From Spirochaetia bacterium (GTDB lineage Bacteria > Spirochaetota > Spirochaetia > Sphaerochaetales > Sphaerochaetaceae), in contig CAAGIP010000148.1 in NCBI GenBank assembly GCA_900769955.1, forward strand, positions 1 through 10,155: a stretch of 10,155 nt of DNA, written 5' to 3'. A model generated the notes under the pieces. That model was not told where the DNA came from. It saw only the letters and a program-made list of their open reading frames with translations, and did no database searches. Below, in pieces: positions 1-6,353 of this stretch (position 1 is its first letter; the number at the start of each line of letters is the position of its first letter). A program made the translations under genes and the position numbers.

Positions 1-1213
1 AACCTATGAAAAGAGGAAGAGCCAGGTCTGCCGTGTATTCCAGATAAAGATCCAGTCCAATAAGCTTACCGTCAACCAGAGAGAAGAACTGAGGATGCTC
101 TTTGTCGAAGGGAAATGGTGCTACAACGCAATCCTGGCATCTCCTTCTGTTTCCGGCTATGACACGAAACCGAAATCGGTAGTCCACAAGGACAAGGATG
201 GAAATGATATCGAGACGGAATATGGATATCTTCCCCAATCCGTAAGACAGACGATAAAGAAGCAGATTCAGGACAATCTGAGAGTTCTCTCCACAAGGAA
301 GAAAAGAGGATACAGGGTCGGTCCTCTCAGGTTCATATCTGAGCTTACGAGTATCAACTTCAAGCAGTATGGTGTGACACATAAGATACTGTCGGGAAAT
401 CAGATAAAGCTTCAGGGAATCAAAGGCTGTCTCAAGGTCAATGGACTTGATCAGATTTATGGGAATCCGGATTACGAGATGGCAAACCGGAAGCTTCTCA
501 ATCTTCCTGATGGTTACTATGTTAATATCACGACCTATATCGATAAGGATAAAGTCGAGAAGAAAAAGAAAACAGACAGGATTCTGGGAATAGACTTCGG
601 ATGCAGGACAAGTTTCACTACATCCGAGGATGAGCATCTGTCATTCAAAGTGCAGGAAGGCGAACGGCTGAAGCATTTGCAGAGGAAACTCTCCAGGCAG
701 AAAAAAGGTTCGAAGCGCTATGAAAGGACGAAGCATCTGATGAGAGTCGAATACCGGAAGATTAAAAACCAGAAGAAAGATCTTGCGAACAAAACTGTTG
801 CGCATTTTGTCCTCTATGACAAAGTCGTATTCCAGGATGAAATGCTTCCATTATGGCATAAGAGCCATTTCGGGAAGACTGTACAGCACAATATCCTCGG
901 AAGAGTCAAGGCGGAGCTGATGAAGAAGGATAATGTGATTGTTCTCTCAAGAAGTCTTCCCACGACAAAGTTCTGTTCCAGCTGTGGAAAGATAAACCAT
1001 GTAAAGCTTTGCGATGAGAGTTATAAATGCTCCTGCGGAGTATATGAAGACAGGGATTATCATGCAGCAAAAAACATGGTCTGGTTCTATGAAAACAATG
1101 TAGGTGTGGGACGCACCAAATTTAAGCGCGTGGAGATCCATGAGGCAATAGATAAGGCGTTTGCAGACTCTGTTGCTGTTGGTTCTGTGAAACGCGAAGC
1201 TGACACCCTTTAG
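1..1213 (+). CDS. tnpB: TnpB, IS200/IS605-family RNA-guided nuclease (5' end outside window)
   Basis: TnpB is the transposon-encoded, RNA-guided DNA endonuclease ancestral to Cas12; it cuts targets next to a short motif using an RNA made from the element's right end. The frame is open from base 2 to the TAG at 1211-1213, giving 403 visible residues. The codon ending at base 1 cannot be ATG, GTG or TTG, so the true start lies upstream and a little N-terminus is missing. All catalytic parts are visible: RuvC-I Asp in LGIDFG (codon near 593), RuvC-II Glu in FQDEML (near 839), a zinc-ribbon with CSSCG and CSCG, and RuvC-III Asp in EDRDYHAAKN (near 1055). PTTKFC before the zinc-ribbon is also typical of the family. 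The His in DRDxHAA replaces the more common Asn, which I believe is normal for a TnpB subgroup. Total length fits the family (roughly 370-430 aa). It appears intact where visible. No TnpA transposase is seen; it may lie upstream or be absent. Confidence 0.93.
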   Translation, partial: TYEKRKSQVCRVFQIKIQSNKLTVNQREELRMLFVEGKWCYNAILASPSVSGYDTKPKSVVHKDKDGNDIETEYGYLPQSVRQTIKKQIQDNLRVLSTRKKRGYRVGPLRFISELTSINFKQYGVTHKILSGNQIKLQGIKGCLKVNGLDQIYGNPDYEMANRKLLNLPDGYYVNITTYIDKDKVEKKKKTDRILGIDFGCRTSFTTSEDEHLSFKVQEGERLKHLQRKLSRQKKGSKRYERTKHLMRVEYRKIKNQKKDLANKTVAHFVLYDKVVFQDEMLPLWHKSHFGKTVQHNILGRVKAELMKKDNVIVLSRSLPTTKFCSSCGKINHVKLCDESYKCSCGVYEDRDYHAAKNMVWFYENNVGVGRTKFKRVEIHEAIDKAFADSVAVGSVKREADTL

Positions 1214-1249
1214 GGTGGCGGTAGTTCACCTGCTTGCCTTTGAGAGTCC
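1100..1249 (+). ncRNA. Probable TnpB guide RNA (omega/reRNA) region
   Basis: In characterised IS200/IS605 elements the RNA bound by TnpB covers the 3' end of tnpB and the right end, and its guide is the host sequence just past the element. By that rule the scaffold here would be the end of the tnpB frame plus the hairpin at 1199-1222, and the guide the 16-20 bases after 1229, beginning CTGCTTGCC. That guide would come from the short leader of the protease gene next door. Only the hairpin is directly visible; the 5' limit at about 1100 and the guide length are taken from the family. Confidence 0.35.
1199..1229 (+). repeat. Right-end hairpin of the IS200/IS605 element
   Basis: CACCC (1204-1208) and GGGTG (1213-1217) form a perfect 5-bp stem around the loop TTTA. 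Beyond an A/G mismatch the stem can go on with G1202-C1219, T1201-G1220, C1200-G1221 and G1199-T1222. The tnpB stop codon TAG (1211-1213) lies in the loop and first stem base, so the end of the gene and the transposon end share sequence. GTAGTTCAC (1221-1229) follows. In this family the hairpin is bound by TnpA and also forms the 3' fold of the guide RNA used by TnpB. Confidence 0.65.
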
Positions 1250-1269
1250 TCACGGTTATTCTTTGAACC

Positions 1270-2520
1270 ATGAGTAAAAGAAATGTTTCCTCACTCGTCC
1301 TTGCGCTGGCGCTCGTCATCTCATCCATAATTATCCTTTCCCTCCTTCTCATATGGACAGGAAAACTCAGGGAGGAGCGGCGGATCGATGAACTCAAACA
1401 GGAGCTTGATAAAGTCATAAGGACGGGCGGGGAGGAAGCCCTGCTTTCCCTGGCAGGAGTTCCTCTTAAGGGAATTTTCTACGATGATGGTGAAGTCATA
1501 CTTTTTGAGGATGAACTCAGCTGGGACTACTCCCTTGAGGAAATGCAGAACATCAGGGCCTATGACAGGGCAAAGAGCGCGATCGTCGAGATCGTTGCCG
1601 ACAGCAAGCTTTCCACATCGGTAAGCGGCTGCGGCGTAATAATATCAAGCGAAGGCTATGTCATAACAAACGGACATGTAATAGGAAGCGGTAAGGATTT
1701 TTCCGTTAATCTTTACTCCGGTGAAACAGTATCCGCAACTTTGATAGGTCTTGATACTCTCACCGACATCGCAGTCATTAAGCTTGAAAAGAGTGAGCGG
1801 AAATACATACCGATTGAGATGTATGACGGACAGCTCAGAATCGGCCAGAAGGCAATTGCCATCGGATCTCCTTATGGATATTCATGGTCAGAGAGCGTCG
1901 GTATCGTCTCCGGACTGAACCGCCTTGTGTATACTTCCTCAATGATGCCGCTTTCAAACATGATCCAGACCGATGCCGCGATAAATCCGGGAAACAGCGG
2001 CGGTCCGCTTTTAAACAGCAGAGGTGAGATGATAGGTCTGAATACCGCGATTTACTCAACCAGCGGAGACAATCAGGGCATCAGCTTCGCACTTCCCCTT
2101 GAGACTGTCCTGAGCGTGGCAACTGAGCTCATCAGGAGCGGAAAGGTCTCAAGAGGATGGCTTGACGTGCTTTCGGTTGAGCTCAATACCCAGATAGCCG
2201 AGTACCTGGGACTCCCGTTCGATGAAGGCGTACTTGTATCGCAGGTGGTACCCTCCGGAGGTGCCGACAGGGCAGGGCTCAGGGGCGGCAGTGAAAAGGT
2301 TCAGTACGGCTCTTCGATAATCTATCTCGGAGGGGATATAATAACCGGTATAGACGGCAGGAAGATCACTGGCTATAATGACTACTTTGCCGCATTCATG
2401 TCGACGAAGAGCGGCGACAGGGTTGATATCGAGGTGTACAGGAACGGCAGTTACGTGACCATTTCCGGCGTCACCCTTATCGAACGCAGTGAGGAGAACA
2501 GCAGATGGATTATTCGGTGA
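1270..2520 (+). CDS. HtrA/DegP-like trypsin-fold serine protease, membrane-anchored, one PDZ domain
   Basis: This 416-aa protein belongs to the HtrA family of ATP-independent proteases that degrade or remodel misfolded envelope proteins. Residues 9-29 form a single hydrophobic segment after a short positive N-terminus, so it is probably an uncleaved anchor facing the periplasm. A charged linker (about 31-55) and a roughly 45-residue stretch of unknown role precede the protease domain (about 100-290). The catalytic triad is complete: His136 in TNGHV, Asp166 in LTDIAV, Ser243 in GNSGGP. One PDZ domain follows (about 296-404). Canonical DegP has two, so this is closer to DegS or single-PDZ HtrA enzymes. 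The ATG at 1270 is chosen because it precedes the anchor, but no convincing ribosome site precedes it. It overlaps uvrB by 16 nt and is presumably co-transcribed with it. The IS right end lies only about 40 nt upstream, so its original promoter may have been displaced. Confidence 0.9.
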   Translation: MSKRNVSSLVLALALVISSIIILSLLLIWTGKLREERRIDELKQELDKVIRTGGEEALLSLAGVPLKGIFYDDGEVILFEDELSWDYSLEEMQNIRAYDRAKSAIVEIVADSKLSTSVSGCGVIISSEGYVITNGHVIGSGKDFSVNLYSGETVSATLIGLDTLTDIAVIKLEKSERKYIPIEMYDGQLRIGQKAIAIGSPYGYSWSESVGIVSGLNRLVYTSSMMPLSNMIQTDAAINPGNSGGPLLNSRGEMIGLNTAIYSTSGDNQGISFALPLETVLSVATELIRSGKVSRGWLDVLSVELNTQIAEYLGLPFDEGVLVSQVVPSGGADRAGLRGGSEKVQYGSSIIYLGGDIITGIDGRKITGYNDYFAAFMSTKSGDRVDIEVYRNGSYVTISGVTLIERSEENSRWIIR

Positions 2521-4583
2521 ACGTCCCCGATGCCTCATGGGCCGGTGAAACAGTTACCAACATACATGTGGGTGCCGGTGTGCACTCAGGTCCCTTTAAG
2601 GTCGTATCCCCGTTTGAACCGTCAGGGGATCAGGGTGCTGCCATCGAAAAGCTTTCTGAAGGAATACTCAGGGGAGACAGGGCTCAGACACTTAAGGGCG
2701 TTACCGGTTCAGGTAAGACCTTTACGATGGCAAAGGTCATTGAAAGGATAAACAGACCTACCCTCATCCTCAGTCATAACAAGACACTGGCTGCCCAGCT
2801 CTACCGGGAATTCAAATCATTCTTTCCTGAAAATGCAGTAGAGTACTTCGTGTCAACTTACGATTACTATCAGCCTGAAGCATATGTGCCCGGTAAGGAC
2901 CTGTACATCGAAAAGGAAACGGACATAAACGATGAAATCGACCGTCTGAGACTTTCGGCCTCATTTTCCCTGATGGAGCGCCGTGATGTAATAGTCATTG
3001 CAACAGTGAGCTGTATCTACGGACTGGGTAACCCCGTGTCGCTCCGTGATATGATACACTCATTTCATGTGGGTGATCTCTTTGACCACAAAACTGAGCT
3101 GGAACAGCTTGTCAGGATGCTCTATGAGCGGAATGACATGGTACTGACGAGAGGTTCCTTCCGGGTAAGGGGAGACATCATCGAGGTATACCCCGCATAT
3201 CTTGAAAGCGCGTTCCGCATCACCCTCGACTGGGATGAGATAGTCTCCCTGGAGTGGTTCAATCCAGTGACGCTTGAAAAGATTGAGAAGGTGAAGGACA
3301 TAACGCTCTACCCTGCAAAGCAGTTTGTCATGCCGAAAAGTGCCATCGATTCCGCAATCGTCAGAATTGAGGAGGAGCTTGCCGATCAGGTGGAGTTCTT
3401 CCTCTCCCAGGGGCGTCATCTTGAGGCGGAGAGGCTGAAAAGCCGTGTTGAATATGATATCGAGATGATTAAGGAAATAGGCCACTGTCCGGGAATTGAG
3501 AACTACTCCCGTCCCCTGGCAGGAAGAAAGCCGGGAGAGCGTCCTGCCGTCCTTCTGGACTACTTCCCTTCCGATTTCATCTGCTTCATAGATGAGTCAC
3601 ATGTAACCATTCCCCAGGTCGGTGCAATGTATGAGGGTGACAGGTCAAGAAAGTCCAATCTCGTGAACTATGGCTTCCGCCTTCCCTCGGCACTTGATAA
3701 CAGACCCCTTAAATATGATGAATTTGACAAAATCGTCGGACAGAGAATTTACGTCAGTGCAACGCCGGGTATGCGTGAGAAGGAAGAAAGCACTCAGATC
3801 GTGGAGCAACTCATCCGTCCCACCGGCCTGCTTGATCCGAAGATCGAGGTAAGGGCAACGGAAGGTCAGATGGAAGATCTTTACGGTGAGATTCAGAAAA
3901 CCATAAAAAAGGGTGAGAGAGTGCTTGTCACGACCCTGACAAAGAAGATGGCAGAGGACCTCACGTCTTACATGGAAAGCCTGGGCCTGAGGGTAAGGTA
4001 TCTTCACAGTGAGGTTGAGAACATAGAACGCACGGAAATCCTCCGTGATCTCCGTCTGGGAGTATTTGACGTGCTTGTGGGAATCAACCTTTTAAGGGAG
4101 GGACTGGACCTTCCTGAAGTATCTCTTGTTGCCATCCTTGATGCCGATAAGATCGGCTTCCTCCGCTCTGCAACCTCACTTATTCAGACTATAGGAAGGG
4201 CAGCACGTAACAGTGAGGGCCGCGTAATCATGTATGCCGATCAGATGAGTGATGCGATGAGGGAGGCAATTGTCGAGACCGAGCACAGAAGGGAAGTGCA
4301 GAATGCATATAATGAGGAGCACGGAATAACGCCTCAGACAATCAAAAAGGCTGTTGAGGACTATCTCGAGCATGAGAAGGAAGACAGGAGCGAGAGCCAG
4401 AAGGCCGATCTGAAGATCGAGCGCAGCGGATACAACCTTTTGACCCAGAGCGGCAGAAACAAATACATCAAGGCACTCGAGAAGGAGATGAGAACACTTG
4501 CCGAGTCCCTTGATTTTGAACGTGCCGCTGTCATCAGGGATGAGATCGAGCTTGTCAAAAGCGGAAAGTACCTTGAAGGATGA
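2505..4583 (+). CDS. uvrB: UvrB, excinuclease ABC subunit B
   Basis: UvrB is the damage-verifying helicase-like subunit of nucleotide excision repair: loaded onto DNA by UvrA, it probes for a lesion with its beta-hairpin and then recruits UvrC for incision. The 692-aa product has every hallmark: PSGDQ near residue 39, Walker A GVTGSGKT (65-72), the hairpin region with YDYYQPEAY (119-127), DESH (363-366), YVSATPG (416-422), the late helicase motifs LREGLDLPEV and QTIGRAARN, and a C-terminal UVR domain (about 652-687, with DFERAA) that contacts UvrC. The start at 2505 is favoured by GAGGAG eight bases upstream. It leaves about 26 extra residues before the usual UvrB beginning; downstream GTG codons (2568, 2580) lack good ribosome sites. 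The start lies inside the protease gene, suggesting translational coupling. The last 29 nt overlap the end of a convergent gene. No LexA-like operator is visible. Confidence 0.97.
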   Translation: MDYSVNVPDASWAGETVTNIHVGAGVHSGPFKVVSPFEPSGDQGAAIEKLSEGILRGDRAQTLKGVTGSGKTFTMAKVIERINRPTLILSHNKTLAAQLYREFKSFFPENAVEYFVSTYDYYQPEAYVPGKDLYIEKETDINDEIDRLRLSASFSLMERRDVIVIATVSCIYGLGNPVSLRDMIHSFHVGDLFDHKTELEQLVRMLYERNDMVLTRGSFRVRGDIIEVYPAYLESAFRITLDWDEIVSLEWFNPVTLEKIEKVKDITLYPAKQFVMPKSAIDSAIVRIEEELADQVEFFLSQGRHLEAERLKSRVEYDIEMIKEIGHCPGIENYSRPLAGRKPGERPAVLLDYFPSDFICFIDESHVTIPQVGAMYEGDRSRKSNLVNYGFRLPSALDNRPLKYDEFDKIVGQRIYVSATPGMREKEESTQIVEQLIRPTGLLDPKIEVRATEGQMEDLYGEIQKTIKKGERVLVTTLTKKMAEDLTSYMESLGLRVRYLHSEVENIERTEILRDLRLGVFDVLVGINLLREGLDLPEVSLVAILDADKIGFLRSATSLIQTIGRAARNSEGRVIMYADQMSDAMREAIVETEHRREVQNAYNEEHGITPQTIKKAVEDYLEHEKEDRSESQKADLKIERSGYNLLTQSGRNKYIKALEKEMRTLAESLDFERAAVIRDEIELVKSGKYLEG

Positions 4584-5505
4584 AGAGGATGAGATCCCTC
4601 TCGCTCTTTCCCGAAGTCGGTGTCTGAGTGCTCTTTGAAAGAGTGTTGCTGGTGTATTCCCAGGCATCGTATACAGTGAGGACACCTGAAGATGGAAGTC
4701 CCGGGCCCTCGGTCTGGTCAGCATAGAACCTGTACCCCAGGTATTTCAGCAGCTCGACCGTGAAACGGCCATGTGCCTTCATGTCGTCGGTTTCACTCTT
4801 TTCATAGGACGGTCTGTCAGCTGTTGATGCATTGATTTCCCAGATCAGGTCATTGCGGATTCTGCTCTTTGAGAAGAGAAGGGAAAACGCTCCCGCAATG
4901 TCTCCTGCCTCAGGTATGCCGTCATCCCTGCTGCCGGTTCCCGAAAAGCATGAGTCAAGGATTATGACCTTATTGCCGGAAACAGCGCCAAGCTCATATC
5001 TCAGATCCTCCGGAGTTAATATTAGCTGTCTGTCACCGTCAGCCATTGCTCCTGCCGATCTGAGATCCCCAAGCACAAGGGCACCATGCTCGGATGTACC
5101 CTTCGACGAGAGGCCGTGTCCGCCGTAGTAGAAGATGACCAGATCATTATCGCGGCTCGGAAGGTTCCGTATTATATCCACAAGTTCACTCTTGATACTC
5201 CTGACATCAATGTTCCTGACAAGCTCGGTACGGTCTCCGAGCAGGGGAGAGGTTTCATATTTCATGTAAACTGACTCTCCCTTCTGGGTTAGCTGGTATG
5301 AATGGAAGTTTCTTCCGTCTGCTTCAGAGAGGTATCTGAACTGCGTTATCACGGAACTCTGGTCATTCACGGCTCCATGAAGCGTGGAAACGCTCATTCC
5401 TTCGTAATCGAGGGCAGCTGAGATGAGATAGACATCGCTTCTTACTTCCTCAGGCATTGTGCACGATGTAAGAAGTGCTATGATCAGGATGATGATAAAT
5501 GTCAT
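4555..5505 (-). CDS. Caspase-like (peptidase C14 fold) lipoprotein, second copy
   Basis: This 316-aa protein joins a lipoprotein signal to a caspase-like cysteine protease domain (clan CD). Residues 3-14 are hydrophobic and end in the lipobox LTSC (Cys15), so it should be exported and lipid-anchored in the envelope. The domain begins at VYLISAALDY (25-34). The dyad is complete: His130 in FYYGGHG and Cys186 in ILDSCFSG, both in the family's usual contexts, followed by NASTADRPSYE and GRFTVELLKYLG, which match the later caspase/metacaspase core. Family members usually cut after Arg/Lys or Asp; specificity here cannot be read. It starts with ATG at 5505, overlapping the stop of the upstream barrel gene (ATGA), with AGGAGG at good spacing inside that gene. 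It is a diverged paralogue of the gene at 6354-7244, with a longer, more GC-rich sequence. Its C-terminal codons are shared with the opposite-strand end of uvrB. Biological role unknown. Confidence 0.88.
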   Translation of the reverse strand: MTFIIILIIALLTSCTMPEEVRSDVYLISAALDYEGMSVSTLHGAVNDQSSVITQFRYLSEADGRNFHSYQLTQKGESVYMKYETSPLLGDRTELVRNIDVRSIKSELVDIIRNLPSRDNDLVIFYYGGHGLSSKGTSEHGALVLGDLRSAGAMADGDRQLILTPEDLRYELGAVSGNKVIILDSCFSGTGSRDDGIPEAGDIAGAFSLLFSKSRIRNDLIWEINASTADRPSYEKSETDDMKAHGRFTVELLKYLGYRFYADQTEGPGLPSSGVLTVYDAWEYTSNTLSKSTQTPTSGKSERDLILFILQGTFRF

Positions 5506-6044
5506 TTCTGCCTCCTTTTTGCAAACGGTTTAACGGTAAGGGAGAATGAAACTGGAATTTCAAGACGTGTACTTCGGTACATCAGTCCTGTTTCGAGAGA
5601 GGCTGAGAAGTTTCCTGTTATCCTGTAGGTAAGGGACAATGCCCCCTCCAGAAAGGCACTTCCCGTTTTCACTGTCTCAGTCACCGAGTATCCTGCACCG
5701 AGCGAGAGCCCGACGGAGAATGAGTCGGACAGAAGATAATCAGATGAGAAGCCAGCCGAAATGCCTGTGTAACCCAGAAGCCTGGTGCAGGCGGAGACTG
5801 AAGTACTGCCCTGAAACATAATAGTTGCATAGAGGCCGAGGTCAAAATCACCGACTATGAATGATGCCGGCAGGAGTGTGACCGATGCCCTGACAGCTTT
5901 CCTCATTGCATCTTCATAGGAAAGGGAAGTGTTTTTCATCATTACTGTGCCAAGTGATGCTTTTACTCCGCCGCTGTAGTTGACGGCAAAGAGCGGAATC
6001 GAAATGACCATGAACAGGACGAGAAGGATAACCGTTTTCTTCAA
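5502..6044 (-). CDS. Small exported beta-barrel-like protein (OMP2), partner of caspase-like lipoprotein, TTG start
   Basis: The 180-aa product starts with KKT and a hydrophobic stretch ending IPLFA (about residue 20), a typical signal peptide. The rest alternates short hydrophobic/polar strands rich in Gly, Ser and aromatic residues (for example the SVGLSLGAGY region), as expected for a small outer-membrane beta-barrel or beta-rich periplasmic protein. I do not recognise a named family. The start is TTG at 6044-6042, supported by AAGGAGG (6056-6050) five bases upstream; the next in-frame Met (codon 12) would remove most of the signal peptide. The second half, from LSLGAG through the final strands, resembles the end of the barrel-like protein at 7241-7786, so the two are likely paralogues. 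The C-terminus ends in a basic tail (AKRRQK) instead of an aromatic residue, unusual for a classical barrel. The stop overlaps the next gene's ATG, implying coupled synthesis with the caspase-like lipoprotein. Confidence 0.75.
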   Translation of the reverse strand: MKKTVILLVLFMVISIPLFAVNYSGGVKASLGTVMMKNTSLSYEDAMRKAVRASVTLLPASFIVGDFDLGLYATIMFQGSTSVSACTRLLGYTGISAGFSSDYLLSDSFSVGLSLGAGYSVTETVKTGSAFLEGALSLTYRITGNFSASLETGLMYRSTRLEIPVSFSLTVKPFAKRRQK

Positions 6045-6056
6045 TTCAACCTCCTT
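6044..6056 (-). promoter_or_regulatory. Ribosome binding site that decides the TTG start of OMP2
   Basis: On the - strand AAGGAGG (6056-6050) is followed by five bases (TTGAA) and then TTG AAG AAA, the start of a good signal peptide. No ATG or GTG gives a complete signal peptide in this frame. The near-perfect Shine-Dalgarno probably offsets the weak start codon. Confidence 0.65.
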
Positions 6057-6060
6057 TCTC

Positions 6061-6073
6061 CCCTGAGTCAGGG
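6061..6073. promoter_or_regulatory. 13-bp palindrome CCCTGAGTCAGGG beside the OMP2 ribosome site
   Basis: CCCTGA and TCAGGG are perfect inverted 6-bp arms around a single central G. It ends 16 bases before the TTG start codon, just upstream of AAGGAGG in the transcript. The one-base centre cannot form an RNA loop without opening inner pairs; CCC/GGG closing a 7-base loop is possible. It therefore fits a dimeric regulator's DNA operator at least as well as an RNA hairpin. Function is inferred from symmetry and position only. Confidence 0.35.
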
Positions 6074-6081
6074 AAGAAATA

Positions 6082-6193
6082 CAGTAACGGAGGATTCAGA
6101 CACTTAAGGACGCTTTGATGGAATAAGAAGGATTTTTTTTGCTGATGAGCTCTGAAGGGGAAGAAACAGCCTCATCATTATCCTCCGTTACTG
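6082..6193 (-). repeat. Perfect 14-bp inverted repeat enclosing 84 nt in the OMP2 leader
   Basis: The 14 bases at 6082-6095 (CAGTAACGGAGGAT) are the exact reverse complement of 6180-6193. An inner, weaker pair exists as well: TGATGAG (6143-6149) with CTCATCA (6171-6177). In a - strand transcript the first arm contains GGAGG and the second CCTCC. The repeat lies between the candidate promoter and the OMP2 start, so it would fold as a long-range stem in the 5' leader. Alternatives are a small RNA or the ends of a tiny non-coding mobile element. Confidence 0.6.
6104..6178 (-). CDS. Possible 24-codon leader peptide upstream of OMP2
   Basis: On the - strand GGAGG in the first arm of the inverted repeat is followed within 3-6 bases by ATG ATG and a frame of 24 codons (beginning MMRLFLPL, ending PSKRP) closed by TAA at 6106-6104. 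The stop lies eight bases before the second arm. It contains an A8 run giving Lys-Lys, where slippage could occur. No conservation can be tested from one sequence, and a frame this short could arise by chance; the ribosome site and placement between the arms are the only reasons to list it. Confidence 0.25.
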   Translation of the reverse strand: MMRLFLPLQSSSAKKILLIPSKRP

Positions 6194-6231
6194 ATGTAAG
6201 CAAAGGATATCATGAGCTTTTTCACCTGCGG

Positions 6232-6260
6232 ATTATTTGATGTTCAGTTTAAAATTGCAA
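6232..6260 (-). promoter_or_regulatory. Candidate sigma70 promoter for the OMP2/caspase operon
   Basis: On the - strand TTGCAA (6260-6255, four of six consensus bases) and AATAAT (6237-6232, five of six) are separated by exactly 17 bases. Transcription would start near 6225, giving a leader of about 180 nt that contains the inverted repeat and the possible leader peptide. The -35 lies within a 10-bp palindrome AATTGCAATT (6253-6262), possibly a regulator site. The surrounding AT-rich sequence makes chance matches easy. Confidence 0.35.
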
Positions 6261-6353
6261 TTAAAAGGGCTGAATGACGGCATAGTAAATGTAATAAATT
6301 CAAACAGTAATGGTAATAATGGAACACGGGGATATTAAATGAAGTCTGGGTGT

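Larger units (their letters stand above)
1..1229 (+). mobile_element. IS200/IS605-type insertion element, right part
   Basis: The tnpB reading frame is followed at once by a subterminal hairpin and the terminal-looking sequence GTAGTTCAC. This is the arrangement of IS200/IS605 right ends, where single-strand transposition recognises a hairpin and cuts at a short tetranucleotide a few bases beyond it. I place the end at about 1229 by analogy with other family ends finishing in TTCAC or TCAA; the exact base is inferred. The left end and any tnpA lie outside the window. Such elements leave no target-site duplication, so the boundary cannot be confirmed from flanking repeats. Confidence 0.7.
6045..6353. 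other. 309-nt intergenic region between the two cassettes
   Basis: This is the only sizeable gap in the - strand gene series. The part near OMP2 (6045-6260) holds the ribosome site, palindrome, inverted repeat, possible leader peptide and promoter listed separately. The remaining part (6261-6353) is AT-rich and shows no gene. A 5-bp pair, AACAC/GTGTT on the - strand, lies just after the upstream caspase gene's stop but lacks a U-tract, so I do not call it a terminator. Confidence 0.6.

Noticed and set aside
2..1213. tnpB as a compact Cas12f effector of a CRISPR locus
   Set aside because: No direct-repeat array or Cas1/Cas2 in the window, and an IS200/IS605-style right-end hairpin directly follows.
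1235..1261. Promoter for the htrA-like gene (TTGCCT plus TTATTC)
   Set aside because: The -10 match is poor and the spacing is 16; nothing beyond chance.
4583..4625. Bidirectional terminator after uvrB (GAGG...CCTC)
   Set aside because: Stem of four pairs, no U-tract, and it lies within the coding sequence of the convergent caspase-like gene.
4176..4724. 182-codon - strand frame across the uvrB 3' end and caspase gene end
   Set aside because: It is antisense to conserved UvrB helicase motifs and overlaps the caspase-like gene in another frame; no recognisable protein.
6100..6140. T8 run (6133-6140) as an intrinsic terminator on the + strand
   Set aside because: No stable GC-rich hairpin stands directly before it; only a weak CTTA/TAAG pairing. 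No + strand gene lies upstream either.
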